Below, piece by piece: positions 35,218 through 44,924 of a DNA stretch of 64,000 nucleotides. Each line of letters starts with the position of its first letter. The stretch's first letter is position 1. The notes under the pieces are model-generated. The model did not search any database. It was given only the letters and a program-made list of their open reading frames with translations, and was not told where the DNA came from. This DNA is from Candidatus Skiveiella danica (GTDB lineage: Bacteria; Pseudomonadota; Gammaproteobacteria; Burkholderiales; Burkholderiaceae_C), in contig JADKHE010000005.1 in the NCBI GenBank assembly GCA_016721925.1, forward strand, positions 1 to 64,000, given 5' to 3'. Position numbers and translations under genes: made by a program.

Positions 35218-35265
35218 GGCGTTTTTCTGCCGCGCCGCTACCATGGGTGTCTTTTGAAGCACGCC

Positions 35266-35934
35266 ATGCCCCTGGAAACCATCGAGATTGAAACCGGCGA
35301 CAACCCGCGGGCCACGGTGCTGCTGCTGCATGGCCTGGGCGCCGACGGGCGCGACTTCGTGCCCATCGCGCAGGAGCTGGATCTGTCTGGCGTCGGCCCG
35401 GTGCGCTTTGTGTTCCCGAACGCGCCCGAGATTCCGGTCACGATCAATGGTGGTTACGTCATGCCGGCCTGGTACGACATCCTGGGTGTGGACCTGACCG
35501 CGCGCGAGGACGAGCAGGGCCTGCGTGCTTCGCAGGCCGCCATCGAGGCGCTGTTGGAGCGCGAGAAGGCGCGTGGCATCCCGGCCAGCCGCATTGTGCT
35601 GGCGGGCTTTTCACAAGGCTGCGCGGTGGCGCTCATGACCGGGCTGCGCCACGCGGAGCGCCTGGCCGGAATCGTCGGCCTGTCGGGCTATCTGCCGCTG
35701 GCGGCCCTGACGCCTGCCGAGCGCCATGGCGTCAATGCCAGCACGCCGGTCTTCCTGGCCCACGGCCGGCACGACGACGTGGTGCCCATCGTGGGCGCCA
35801 TGGCTTCGCGCGCCGCCTTGCAGGCGCTGGGCCACCCCGTCGAGTGGCACGACTATCCGATGGGGCACTCGGTTTGTGAAGAAGAAATCGTCGATCTGAA
35901 CCAGTGGTTGCGGCGGATACTGGCGCAAGCCTGA
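35266..35934 (+). CDS. Carboxylesterase/phospholipase, alpha/beta hydrolase
   Basis: 222 residues from ATG 35266. HGLGADGRDF oxyanion loop, nucleophile in AGFSQGCA (GxSxG), acid in HGRHDDVVP, His in MGHSVCEEE. Typical of the small cytosolic esterase family that includes EstB and acyl-protein thioesterases. Confidence 0.92.
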   Translation: MPLETIEIETGDNPRATVLLLHGLGADGRDFVPIAQELDLSGVGPVRFVFPNAPEIPVTINGGYVMPAWYDILGVDLTAREDEQGLRASQAAIEALLEREKARGIPASRIVLAGFSQGCAVALMTGLRHAERLAGIVGLSGYLPLAALTPAERHGVNASTPVFLAHGRHDDVVPIVGAMASRAALQALGHPVEWHDYPMGHSVCEEEIVDLNQWLRRILAQA

Positions 35935-36005
35935 TCGCTCGCCCTTCCCGTGAGCCTCACCCAAGCAGAGCCCGGCCCATCCAGCCCCACACCCAGCGGA
36001 ATTCC

Positions 36006-36977
36006 ATGACTGAAAACCAGAACCCACCCGGCAAATTGCCCGCGCCCGCGGCGCCGGCCTTCGAACTGCTGCCGCGCGACCTCTCAGCCTACCGTCAGGG
36101 CAACGTCGGCATCGACTACGTGCACCGCTTCGAATCGGGACGCCCCGGGCCGCATGTGCTCATCAACGCGCTCACGCACGGCAACGAGTTCTGCGGCATG
36201 GTGGCGGCGGCGCACCTGCTGGACACCGGTGTGCGCCCGCTGATCGGCACCCTGACCGTCAGCTTTGCCAACGTGGCTGCGTACGAAACCTTCGATCCGG
36301 CCCAGCCGTTTGAGAGCCGCCAGCTCGTGCACAACCTGAATCGCATCTGGTCTTCAGAGTGGCTGGACGGCCCCGAAGACAGCCCCGAGCTGCGCCGCGC
36401 TCGCGAACTCCGCCCGGTGGTGGCCGCAGCCGACCACCTGCTCGACATCCACTCGACCAGCCAGGACGTCGAACCCTTCTGGGTCTATCCGGCCTTTGCG
36501 CGCAACAGTGAAGCGGCGCTCGCCATCGGCCGCCCGGCGGTGCACCTGGTCATGCCCGGTGGCTTGGGCTCGGGGACCCCGGTCATCCAGCACGGCCACT
36601 TTGGCGAGGCTTCCGGCCGGGGCGCCGGCATGGTGGTCGAATGCGGGCAGCACTTCCTGCGGGCCAGCGCGGATGTCGCGATCGACGTGACCCGGCGCTT
36701 CCTGGCCCACTTCGGCCTGCTGGGGCACGATCCGGCATGGGCGGCGCCCGAGTCGGCAAGGTGCTTCGAGTTGTTGCAGACGGTGGTGATCAAGACGCCG
36801 GATTTTCGTTTTGTCCGGCCCTGCATCGGCTTCGAGGTGTTCGCACAAGGCGAATTGATCGCGACCGACGGTCCGGATGAAATCCGCGCGCCTTGTGACG
36901 ACTGCACGATCCTGATGCCGGCAAGGGCCACGATCGTGGGGCGTGAGGGCGTCTACCTTTCGCGTCCTTTGCGTTGA
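36006..36977 (+). CDS. Succinylglutamate desuccinylase/aspartoacylase-family peptidase
   Basis: 323 residues. The zinc site of M14-type deacylases is visible: HGNEFCG (HxxE) and later DIHSTS, with NLNRIWSSEW between them. The family removes acyl groups from amino acids. The exact substrate cannot be read. 45 bases separate it from the CMD gene downstream. Confidence 0.86.
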   Translation: MTENQNPPGKLPAPAAPAFELLPRDLSAYRQGNVGIDYVHRFESGRPGPHVLINALTHGNEFCGMVAAAHLLDTGVRPLIGTLTVSFANVAAYETFDPAQPFESRQLVHNLNRIWSSEWLDGPEDSPELRRARELRPVVAAADHLLDIHSTSQDVEPFWVYPAFARNSEAALAIGRPAVHLVMPGGLGSGTPVIQHGHFGEASGRGAGMVVECGQHFLRASADVAIDVTRRFLAHFGLLGHDPAWAAPESARCFELLQTVVIKTPDFRFVRPCIGFEVFAQGELIATDGPDEIRAPCDDCTILMPARATIVGREGVYLSRPLR

Positions 36978-37022
36978 TTGGAGTCTGATCCGGATGCAGT
37001 GCCGACACATCGAGAACGAGAG

Positions 37023-37619
37023 ATGCCCCGCCTGAAGCCCCTTCCACCCGCGACCACGCCCGAACTGAAGCCGCACTTCGACTTCTTCCTGGGAACCTTG
37101 GGCTTCACGCCCAACAGCGTGCTGACGATGCAGCGAAAGCCGAAACTGGTGCAGGCGCTGGCGCAGCTCAACAGCGCGGTGATGGACCCTGAAGGCGAGG
37201 TCGACCTCGGGTTCCGACGGCTGATCGGCCATGTCGCCAGCAAGGTGTCGGGCTGCCTGTATTGCCAGGCGCACACGCTGCTGGGCGCGCACAACTTCGG
37301 CATCAGCGACGCCAAGCTGGCCGACGTCTGGACCTACGGCAGCAGCCCGCACTACAGCGTGCGCGAGCGCCTGGCGCTGGACTTTGCCCTGGCCGCAGCC
37401 AGCCAGCCGAACGCGGTGACCGACGCCCAGTTTGCCGAACTGCAACGGCACTGGAGCGACGGCGAGATCACCGAAATCCTGGGCGTGGTGGCGATGTTTG
37501 CCTTCCTGAACCGCTGGAACGACACCATGGGCACGCCCCTGGAGGCGCCCGCCACGGACGTGGCGGACAAGGCGATCGGCGCGCGAGGCTGGACATCGGG
37601 CAAGCACTCTGACCTGTGA
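37023..37619 (+). CDS. Carboxymuconolactone decarboxylase-family protein
   Basis: 198 residues from ATG 37023. AhpD-like helical fold with SGCLYCQAHTLLGAHNFG (CxxC...H), then an Arg/Glu-rich region and ILGVVAMFAFLNRWNDTMG, the C-terminal signature of the peroxidase-related group. The second such protein within 2.5 kb, but clearly not a recent duplicate. Likely redox role. Confidence 0.86.
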   Translation: MPRLKPLPPATTPELKPHFDFFLGTLGFTPNSVLTMQRKPKLVQALAQLNSAVMDPEGEVDLGFRRLIGHVASKVSGCLYCQAHTLLGAHNFGISDAKLADVWTYGSSPHYSVRERLALDFALAAASQPNAVTDAQFAELQRHWSDGEITEILGVVAMFAFLNRWNDTMGTPLEAPATDVADKAIGARGWTSGKHSDL

Positions 37620-37684
37620 TGCCGTGCTTCAGCCCGGTCTGCGCGGCAGTGATCCCGAGGGGTTGCGCTACCGGCTGCCAAGGC

Positions 37685-38500
37685 CTAAGCGTCCGCCGGG
37701 TTGAGCCAACTGCGCACCCGCTGGTTGAAAGCGCCAGGCTGCTCCACCATCACCCAGTGCCCGGTTCGAAAGCCCTGCGCCGCGCTGCCAGGGCGGGCGG
37801 CGATCCGCTCCAGCCACTGCGGTGAATGGAACATGAAGGGCTTGCGCTCACCATAGAGATAAAGCAGGGGGCATGCCGGTTCAACGGGTGCCGCGCCGCG
37901 AAAGCCACCCATGAGGCCGAACCATTGCATGGCGTATGGGTAGTTCATCGGCCAGCCGATGGACTCGGGCGCAGTGGGGCAGCGCAAGCGGCCTGCCATC
38001 GTGCGTGTCATGCGATCGCCCAAAGCTGCATGGATGTGGCGTCCCGTCCACCAGGCGACGGCCAGCCAGCACTGGTATGAAAAGATTTGCCACTTCGCCT
38101 TGCCCGTGAGTGAGCTTGCGAAGGCAGCCGAATTGTGGTCGCCAATGTCGACGGCCACGATGCGCTCCACCTGGTCAGGGTGCCGTGCAGCGAACTCATA
38201 TCCGAAGATGCAGCCCCAGTCGTGCAGCAGCAGCGTGACCGGTTGGTCCGGGCTTACGGCTTGCACGATGGCGCCGAACAGGGCCGTCATGTCGGTCAGC
38301 GCGGTCGCACGCGCAGGCTGCTGCGGGTCGAAGCCTGGCAATGTGAATCGCACACAGCGGTGTTGGCCCTTGAGGGCCTCGACCGTGGCATCCCACAGGC
38401 GGTGGGTGTCCGGCCAACCGTGGATCATCACCACGGTATTCGGACCTGTGCCGTCGATGAAGACTTCGATGTCCTGGACGGTGAGCTCGGGAACGGTCAT
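37685..38500 (-). CDS. Alpha/beta hydrolase, haloalkane dehalogenase/epoxide hydrolase-like
   Basis: 271 residues from ATG 38500 (ATG 38548 is possible). HGWPDTHRLWD (HGxP oxyanion motif) and nucleophile LLHDWGCIFG with Asp rather than Ser, as in epoxide hydrolases and dehalogenases. GHWVMVEQP supplies His. A Trp next to the Asp would fit halide binding, but the second halide-site residue cannot be judged by eye. Confidence 0.85.
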   Translation of the reverse strand: MTVPELTVQDIEVFIDGTGPNTVVMIHGWPDTHRLWDATVEALKGQHRCVRFTLPGFDPQQPARATALTDMTALFGAIVQAVSPDQPVTLLLHDWGCIFGYEFAARHPDQVERIVAVDIGDHNSAAFASSLTGKAKWQIFSYQCWLAVAWWTGRHIHAALGDRMTRTMAGRLRCPTAPESIGWPMNYPYAMQWFGLMGGFRGAAPVEPACPLLYLYGERKPFMFHSPQWLERIAARPGSAAQGFRTGHWVMVEQPGAFNQRVRSWLNPADA

Positions 38501-38717
38501 GAACGGTACCGGCGCGTGGAAAGAGGGGGTTATAGCATGCGTCGGCATGATGGCCCTCGCCGGCACAACGGCTTATCCGCTCGGCCCTACAATCTTGGGG
38601 TTTTGAGTTCCGTCGCCCCGTACGGCTTGCGTCGCGAATTCTTTGCAGCCCGGTGGCCGCTCTCAGGTGGCGCACTGCTTTCCCCCAACTTTCCGTTTCA
38701 CCCTAAGGAATCAAATC

Positions 38718-39323
38718 ATGCGTATTTCGATCTTGTCCGCCGCGATCGCCTTGTCCGTGTTGGCTGTGCCGGCACTTGCGCAGCAGGCGCCCACCGGTGC
38801 TGTCGTGACGGCCAATGAGCCCGGAAAAGTGGCGGTCGCCGAGACCGTCAAGGCCAGTGCAACCGTGTCGGCGATTGACAAGGCCACCCGCAAAGTGAGC
38901 CTGAAGGCCGCTTCTGGCAAGACCTTTGAGGTGGTGGCGGGCCCGGAAGTCAAGAACTTTGACCAGGTCAAGGTGGGCGACCAACTGGTTGTTGAATACG
39001 TCCAGGCCCTGACCATGCAGGTCAAGAAAGGCGGCGGCCTGCGTGAAAGCACGCAAAGCTCGGATACAGCGCAGGCCAAGCCTGGCCAGAAGCCAGGTGC
39101 TGCCGAAGCTCGCGAAGTGACGATCACCGCGGACGTGCTGGCCGTGAATCCCAAGGCGAAGACCATCACCGTCCAGGGCCCCAACGGCAATGTCGTCGAC
39201 CTGAAAGTGAGGAATCCGGAGCATTTCAAGGCGGTCAAGGTGGGCGACCAGATCGAGGCGGTCTACGTCGAGGCGGTGGCCATTTCCGTGCAGCCGGCCC
39301 CCAAGAAAGCCGCTTCCAAGTAA
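38718..39323 (+). CDS. Exported protein with two copies of a beta-rich repeat
   Basis: 201 residues. Signal peptide MRISILSAAIALSVLAVPALAQ, good CTAAGGA upstream. Two similar domains of about 65 residues follow: SATVSAIDKATRKVSLKAASGKTFEVVAGPEVKNFDQVKVGDQLVVEYVQALTMQV, then TADVLAVNPKAKTITVQGPNGNVVDLKVRNPEHFKAVKVGDQIEAVYVEAVAISV. Their alternating pattern suggests an OB-like or beta-barrel fold. No known function. A perfect terminator follows. Confidence 0.8.
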   Translation: MRISILSAAIALSVLAVPALAQQAPTGAVVTANEPGKVAVAETVKASATVSAIDKATRKVSLKAASGKTFEVVAGPEVKNFDQVKVGDQLVVEYVQALTMQVKKGGGLRESTQSSDTAQAKPGQKPGAAEAREVTITADVLAVNPKAKTITVQGPNGNVVDLKVRNPEHFKAVKVGDQIEAVYVEAVAISVQPAPKKAASK

Positions 39324-39367
39324 TTGGCGCTTCCAATAGCGACGGCGGCTCTGGCCGCGCCAGACAG

Positions 39368-39398
39368 AACGGGATGCATCACGCATCCCGTTTTTTTT
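39368..39398 (+). terminator. Rho-independent terminator
   Basis: Perfect 10-bp stem AACGGGATGC / GCATCCCGTT with a 5-base loop, running into eight Ts. 45 bases after the repeat-domain exported protein. Confidence 0.9.
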
Positions 39399-39433
39399 GT
39401 CTCCAGGGAATGCCTCGCGCCGCGCCGGTTCCG

Positions 39434-41683
39434 TCAGAACGCCCTGCCGAGGAAGAAGTAGAAGCTCTGGTTGCCGTCCGCTGCGCGCCCGTAGCCCAGA
39501 TAGGCGGGTCCGATGGGGGTATCGGCCCCGATGAACAGACTGCCCGAGGTCAGCACGCCGCTGGGTGCGTCGGGCAGCAGGGGGACGCCGTAGCGTCCCA
39601 TTTCAAGCGATACGCCCCCGTAGGCGCCATCGAGCATGGTGCCGCGCATGATGCGGTGGTAGTACATCGCGCGGCCATAGGTCATGCTGTTGCCGTACAA
39701 CTGCCCGGTCTTGTATCCGGACTGCTGCAGGAAGCCGCCCCACTGGAACCAGCTGTAAGCCGGCAGTTCTTTTCCGCCGAGCTTGCCGCCGGCCTTGAAG
39801 GCAACGTTAAAGGTGTGGTCGCCCACGGAATAGGCGGCCGTGCCATCGGCTGTCCATCGGTTGTAGCTCTGGTCCGCGCCCAGGCCGGTGTTCGAGCTGT
39901 AGAGACTGGCACCGAAGCGCCATCCGGACCTTGGGAAGTGCACGTTGTCCAAGCGGTCCAACAGCAGCGTCGCGTTGACGGCGCCCTGGTGAATGCGATT
40001 GTCATCGGGTGCCAGCAAGACAGGGCCGGTCTCGAGCTGGGGTTTCAGGCCTCCTCCCACGAGTCCGACACGCAGTTCTCCGTAACGCTTGAAATTGGCA
40101 CCGAGTGCCAACCCGAGCTGGGCCGAGCTGAAGTTGTAGCTCGCAACGTTGTTCCTTCCCTGGTAGAGGTACACAGGGCGGGTCAGGTAGCTGATGTTGG
40201 GCGCGACAAAGTAGTCGCCCTCGGCGTTCAGCGGCTGGTAGAACTCGCTGGCCACCATGTTGTTGAACCCGAACTGCACCATGTTTCGCCAGGAGGCGCC
40301 CAGCGAGTTGATCCAGGTTTTTCTGTAGCTGGCGGCCAGGTTGAAGTACGAAGACTGGCTGCTGAAATCGCTCGAAAGACCCAGGCCGAAGCGGACATAG
40401 TCCGGCCCCCAGGTCTTTTCCACCGCGTCGACTGCAAGCACCCGCTTGCCGGGTCCGTCGATCAGGGTGTAATTCACGTGCTCGAAATCACCGGTGCCAT
40501 AGATGCGGCGCATGTCCCGGTCCAGCGCCTCCTGGTTGATCGGCTGGCCCGCCACCGTCTCCATGTCGGCAATGACGGTTTCCGGGTTCACACGCTTGAG
40601 GTCCACGACCCGGATCTCGTCGATCTTTCGAAGATCGGGCGCCGGGGCCACGGTCTGGCGCTTGCGCAGCTCGGCATAGGCCGCAGGCGGCAGTGAGAGC
40701 CCCTTGAGCCGACCGGCGACTTTCTCGGCTGCGGGCTCGCCGAGCACCGCGATTTTGGCCAGCGCGTCAAAATCGGCCGTGGTGTAGTTGCCCAGCTCCG
40801 GTGAGATCAGCAGGTCGGTGGGCTTGAGCAGCGCAATCGAGGCCTGCACGTTCTGTTCGGTCAGGATGCTGACCATCTGGCCCGCCACGCCAAAAATTCC
40901 GTCGAGCTGGTCGCGTTTGAGCAGGGGCGTACCCACGTTGACCGCGATGACGATGTCGGCGCCCATCGAGCGGGCCACCTGCACCGGCAGGTTCTCGGTG
41001 AGCATGCCGTCCACCAGGATCATGCCGCCAAACTCCGCCGGCGCAACGGCGCCCGGCACCGACATGCTGGCGCGCATCACATTGGCCAGCTCACCCTCTT
41101 TGAACACCACCGCCTTGCCGGTCACCAGGTCGGTCGCCACTGCGCGAAACGGGATCGCGAGATCGTCAAAGCGCTGAAAGCCCTTCACCTTGGAGAGCTT
41201 GCGCAGCACCGTCTCCAGTTGCACGCCGGTCACCACGCCCTTGGGGAACTTCAATTTCTTGTCGACCAGGCCGAGCTCGGGGCCGAACAGCAGCGTGTAG
41301 TCGTCCATCTTGCGCTGCATCGAGAGCTCCTCGCGCGGCGGGTTCTCCTTGAAGAGCAGCTCGGTCGTGATCGCACCGGTGATTTCGTCCATCTCCTGGA
41401 CTGTCATGCCGGTCGCGTAGGCGGCGCCCACGAGCGAACCCATGCTGGTGCCGGCGATGCAGTCGATGGGCACGCGGTACTGCTCGAGAACCTTGAGCAC
41501 CCCGATATGGGCTGCGCCCCGTGCTCCGCCGCCCGAGAGGGCGAGGCAGATCTTCGGCCGCTTGGCAGGAGTCACCTTTGCGCCGGCGTCCATCGCGGCG
41601 TCGGCAGCATGGGCGCCCGTGGCGATCAGGGTGGCTGCCAGCAGTCCGACGCCAGCCAGTGCCTTGCAAAGAGGGGTTTGCAT
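39434..41683 (-). CDS. PlpD-like type Vd autotransporter: patatin phospholipase plus beta-barrel
   Basis: 749 residues. Signal peptide to about 26. Patatin domain at about 42-240 with the oxyanion GGGARG, nucleophile GTSMG and catalytic Asp in DGML. POTRA-like region at about 345-420 (IDEIRVVDLKRVNPETVIADMETVAGQPINQEALDRDMRRIY). A Omp85/BamA-type 16-strand barrel continues to the C-terminus, which ends in Phe. This order matches Pseudomonas PlpD, which delivers its lipase through its own barrel. Monocistronic, or co-transcribed with the DUF4105 gene 15 bases upstream. Confidence 0.9.
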   Translation of the reverse strand: MQTPLCKALAGVGLLAATLIATGAHAADAAMDAGAKVTPAKRPKICLALSGGGARGAAHIGVLKVLEQYRVPIDCIAGTSMGSLVGAAYATGMTVQEMDEITGAITTELLFKENPPREELSMQRKMDDYTLLFGPELGLVDKKLKFPKGVVTGVQLETVLRKLSKVKGFQRFDDLAIPFRAVATDLVTGKAVVFKEGELANVMRASMSVPGAVAPAEFGGMILVDGMLTENLPVQVARSMGADIVIAVNVGTPLLKRDQLDGIFGVAGQMVSILTEQNVQASIALLKPTDLLISPELGNYTTADFDALAKIAVLGEPAAEKVAGRLKGLSLPPAAYAELRKRQTVAPAPDLRKIDEIRVVDLKRVNPETVIADMETVAGQPINQEALDRDMRRIYGTGDFEHVNYTLIDGPGKRVLAVDAVEKTWGPDYVRFGLGLSSDFSSQSSYFNLAASYRKTWINSLGASWRNMVQFGFNNMVASEFYQPLNAEGDYFVAPNISYLTRPVYLYQGRNNVASYNFSSAQLGLALGANFKRYGELRVGLVGGGLKPQLETGPVLLAPDDNRIHQGAVNATLLLDRLDNVHFPRSGWRFGASLYSSNTGLGADQSYNRWTADGTAAYSVGDHTFNVAFKAGGKLGGKELPAYSWFQWGGFLQQSGYKTGQLYGNSMTYGRAMYYHRIMRGTMLDGAYGGVSLEMGRYGVPLLPDAPSGVLTSGSLFIGADTPIGPAYLGYGRAADGNQSFYFFLGRAF

Positions 41684-41698
41684 GTCGATGTCCAGTTT

Positions 41699-42703
41699 CT
41701 ATTCCGCTTTGCGGATGCGTTGCGAGAAGTCCGGCACGATGCCCGCTGCCTTTGCGCGGGCATTGATGTGGGCGCGTCGCTGGATGTCAGCAAAAGTCAG
41801 GCCAGGGTCTTCCAGGCGTCCGTTTTCGAACAGGTATTCCGGGACATGGCCGCTGGCAAGTATCTTCCAGCTCAATGGGAGGTGGCCCGGATTGACGTGG
41901 CTGTTCGTCCAGATGTTGGTGGTGCAGTTGGTCGTCAGGCTGTTGTAGAACTCGGGGTGGTCCTTCAAGGCGTTGATCTGCCTGACGTATTCCAGGAAGA
42001 AGGCGCGCCGGCCCTCGGGGTTGCTTTTGATGCGGTAGACGTAGACGTCCTCTGGCGGGTCGCGGCGGTAGTTGGTGCGCAGGCCAATGACGTCGCGCTC
42101 GTCGGCCACCACGTAATAGAGCTCGTACTGGCGGAAGAAACCCTTGATGGCTGAGTAACCTTCGCCTTTTTCGGTTCGCGTCTCGATGGACATGGCCAGG
42201 TGCTCGCCACCGGCAAAGGCAAAGCTCACGAACACGTGGGCAATGTCCGGGCCCATCCAGTACGAGGTCACGATATCGATGCCTTCGAGCTTGCGCAGGT
42301 CGTAGGACTTGTCGTACCAGGCGGGCGTGAAATCGGTCTCGGTGCGATAGGTGAAGTTGCGGATGTTGTGGATGGTGACGGTGTCACCCGAAACCGTGGC
42401 CCAAGGGGTGCGTGCCACGTTCGGCAACCAGTCGCGATCGTTCGAGGGCGTCAGGCTGTTCCACCAGACCAGCACCCCACCCATCAAGAGCAGCCAGGCC
42501 GCGACGGCCTTCCAGCGCCATCGCGGAATCATCAGGGCAGCCAGAAAGGCGACGGTGGCCATTCCGGCGAGGACCGCCGGCCCAATGCGCATCCAGGCGA
42601 CATGAGGGCCGGCAATGGCCAGGGCCAGCGTCGCCCAGACCCCTGATGCCGCCATCAGGAGGGCCAACAGGAGCAAGCCGGTCAGAGTGGCAATTCGAAC
42701 CAT
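41699..42703 (-). CDS. DUF4105-family membrane protein
   Basis: 334 residues. Three hydrophobic segments in the first 90 residues (IATLTGLLLLALLMAASGVW, VLAGMATVAFLAALMI, WLLLMGGVLVWWNSL) are followed by a periplasmic domain with TPWATVSGDTVTIHNIRNFTYRTETDF and NSLTTNCTTNIWTNSHVNPGHLP. The Cys in TTNCTTNIW is the family's proposed thiol nucleophile. No function established in this family as far as I know. It is only 15 bases from the type Vd patatin. Confidence 0.85.
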   Translation of the reverse strand: MVRIATLTGLLLLALLMAASGVWATLALAIAGPHVAWMRIGPAVLAGMATVAFLAALMIPRWRWKAVAAWLLLMGGVLVWWNSLTPSNDRDWLPNVARTPWATVSGDTVTIHNIRNFTYRTETDFTPAWYDKSYDLRKLEGIDIVTSYWMGPDIAHVFVSFAFAGGEHLAMSIETRTEKGEGYSAIKGFFRQYELYYVVADERDVIGLRTNYRRDPPEDVYVYRIKSNPEGRRAFFLEYVRQINALKDHPEFYNSLTTNCTTNIWTNSHVNPGHLPLSWKILASGHVPEYLFENGRLEDPGLTFADIQRRAHINARAKAAGIVPDFSQRIRKAE

Positions 42704-42801
42704 TTTTCTACGAAGGGCGGAGGGCTGGAATCAGCGGGGACCCACCCATCGCGACGAGCGCGTATTCAACGCCCCAAGCCCGCTACCCCAAGGAGCCGGT
42801 C

Positions 42802-43647
42802 TTACCAGCGCCAGGTGGCACCGATCATCGGGCCGTTGAAGTTCATCGACTGGATCGCCGAGCCCGACTTCATGTTGTAGTCGATGTAGCGCCAGGCAGC
42901 CACGACATCACCCCACTTGTACCGGTAGCCGATACCGCCGACGATCTGGTAGGTCAGGTCCGACTGGCCGGTACCGATGTCGAAGTAGAAGGGGACAAAC
43001 CATTGGCGCTCGGCGCCGAAGGTGTAATTGCCCTTGACGCCGACAATGGCGTCCCAGAGGGTGTCGCTGACAGCGGTGGAGCCGCTGCGACCTGCCAGCG
43101 GATGCGATCCGGCGGTGCCCGTGAAGTTCCAGCCCAGGGTGTTCTTCATGTTGAACATGCGCGCGCCGGCCAGCACATCCACGGTGAAGGCCGGATCACT
43201 GGTCGCCATCCGGTACTCACCGGCCAAGGTCCAGAGCGTGCCCTTGACGTCCAAGCTCAGATCGCCAGACAGGGTGCCCGGCGCACCGTCGATAGAAAAG
43301 TCCCGGGTCTTGGTTTTGTTGCCACCGATGTCCACGTAGAGGATATCGGTGAACGCGCCCCACTTTCCATTGTGAATATCCAGCGAACCCATGAAGGTCA
43401 TCTTCAGATGGTCGAGGATGGTGCTGCCGTCAACGCTGATACTGGGGCTCGGGTTGCCTGGCAAGGTGGGAAATGAGGTCGAGCCGCCGATGGTCGGCAG
43501 GTACGCGTAGAGCGTCAACGCAGTCTTCCATTCGCTGGCGCCCATTGCGGACGGCTGGGCTTGCGCGTGGCTGATCGCGGGGGCCAGCGCGGCGCCGGCG
43601 GTGGCCAGCGCGGCCAGGCTGAATTTGAAGGATGACGGGATGTTCAT
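42802..43647 (-). CDS. Outer-membrane beta-barrel protein
   Basis: 281 residues from ATG 43647. A signal peptide ends at about 30 (ISHAQAQ). The mature protein has alternating strands (LTLYAYLPTIGGS, WGAFTDILYVDIGG, VAAWRYIDYNM) and ends in ATWRW, a terminal aromatic as in barrel proteins. I cannot give a specific family. Possibly in one transcript with the two envelope genes downstream, about 98 bases away. Confidence 0.75.
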   Translation of the reverse strand: MNIPSSFKFSLAALATAGAALAPAISHAQAQPSAMGASEWKTALTLYAYLPTIGGSTSFPTLPGNPSPSISVDGSTILDHLKMTFMGSLDIHNGKWGAFTDILYVDIGGNKTKTRDFSIDGAPGTLSGDLSLDVKGTLWTLAGEYRMATSDPAFTVDVLAGARMFNMKNTLGWNFTGTAGSHPLAGRSGSTAVSDTLWDAIVGVKGNYTFGAERQWFVPFYFDIGTGQSDLTYQIVGGIGYRYKWGDVVAAWRYIDYNMKSGSAIQSMNFNGPMIGATWRW

Positions 43648-43903
43648 GGGAAGCCCTGTTTTTGAAAGACAAGACGAGGGAAGGTGGAGCATTGTGACAG
43701 CCGGCCGGCCGGCGCATCAAGCGCCTTGAGGTCCTCCACGGCCTGATGGGGGTTTTTGCCAGCGCCTGTGGCGGGCACGCGACGGCCTTCTCGTCGGCGT
43801 TCCCCGACGCCGTCACAGGCGACGCGGTCGCATGGACGACGGTCGGTGCGCCCGCGCAGCGCGACAATGCACCCGATCGAATATCCGTCATGGAGAAAAC
43901 AGC

Positions 43904-44809
43904 ATGAGCATTCAGTTCAAGGGCCGCGTGGCCATCGTGACCGGCGCCGGCGGCGGCCTGGGACGCCAGCATGCACTGGCACTGGCCGCGCGCGGGGCCA
44001 AGGTGCTGGTCAACGACCTCGGGGGCGCGGTGGACGGCACGGGCGGCTCGGTTTCGGCGGCGCAGGCGGTGGTGGATGAGATCCGCGCCGCCGGGGGCGA
44101 AGCCCTGGCCAACGGCGCCTCGGTGACCGACTTTGCCGCGGTGCAGGCCATGGTGCAGCAGGCCATCGACGCCTGGGGCCGGGTCGATATCCTCGTCAAC
44201 AACGCCGGCATCCTGCGCGACAAGTCCTTCGCCAAGATGGACGTCGCGGACTTCCGCACCGTGGTGGAGGTGCACCTGATGGGCGCGGTCCACTGCTGCA
44301 AGGCGGTGTGGCCGCACATGGTGGCTCAGCAGTACGGGCGCATCGTCATGACCACCTCGTCCAGCGGCCTGTTCGGCAATTTCGGGCAGACCAACTACGG
44401 CGCCGCCAAGCTGGCGCTGGTGGGCCTGATGCAGACCCTGGCGATCGAAGGCGAGCGCCAGGGCATTCGCGTCAACAGCCTGGCGCCCACCGCCGCCACG
44501 CGCATGACCGAAGACCTGTTCCCGGCCGACATGCTGCCCGCCTTCGGGCCGCACAACGTGGTGCCGGCCATGCTGGTGCTGGCCAGCGAGGGCGCGCCCA
44601 CGCGCACCACACTGTGCGCCGGTGCCGGCGGATTCGAGGCGGCCCACATCACGCTGACCCAGGGTGTCTACATCGGCGATGGCCCCGACGCGCCCGAGCA
44701 GCTGGCCGCGCGCCTGGCCGAGGTGACCGACCGCGCCGGCGAGGTGGTGCCCGGCAGCGGCGCCGTGCAGGGGGCCAACGAACTGCGCCTGGCGCGCAGC
44801 GCGTCCTGA
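43904..44809 (+). CDS. SDR-family dehydrogenase, MFE-2-type 3-hydroxyacyl-CoA dehydrogenase-like
   Basis: 301 residues from ATG 43904 with TGGAGAA upstream. Motifs: TGAGGGLGRQHALALAARGAKVLVNDLGG, NNAG, Ser in TTSSSG, YGAAK (YxxxK). The insert VNDLGGAVDGTGGS is typical of the peroxisomal-type multifunctional enzyme (R)-specific dehydrogenase group. Probably acts on 3-hydroxyacyl-CoA in beta-oxidation-like pathways. Convergent with the DUF924 gene. Confidence 0.88.
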   Translation: MSIQFKGRVAIVTGAGGGLGRQHALALAARGAKVLVNDLGGAVDGTGGSVSAAQAVVDEIRAAGGEALANGASVTDFAAVQAMVQQAIDAWGRVDILVNNAGILRDKSFAKMDVADFRTVVEVHLMGAVHCCKAVWPHMVAQQYGRIVMTTSSSGLFGNFGQTNYGAAKLALVGLMQTLAIEGERQGIRVNSLAPTAATRMTEDLFPADMLPAFGPHNVVPAMLVLASEGAPTRTTLCAGAGGFEAAHITLTQGVYIGDGPDAPEQLAARLAEVTDRAGEVVPGSGAVQGANELRLARSAS

Positions 44810-44828
44810 CACGGCTTCGCCTTCAAAC

Positions 44829-44861
44829 GCAGCACGGCGTTGCTTTGCCTCGCCGTGCTGC
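44829..44861. terminator. Hairpin between convergent genes
   Basis: GCAGCACGGCG pairs with CGCCGTGCTGC across an 11-base loop, located between the SDR (plus) and DUF924 (minus) stops. No T-run on either side, so it may be a weak bidirectional terminator or a simple inverted repeat. Confidence 0.4.
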
Positions 44862-44924
44862 AGCACTGTCTTCGGCTTCGCGCCTTGTTCTGCGACTGAA
44901 TGCAAACCCGTGCGAACGGGTGCG

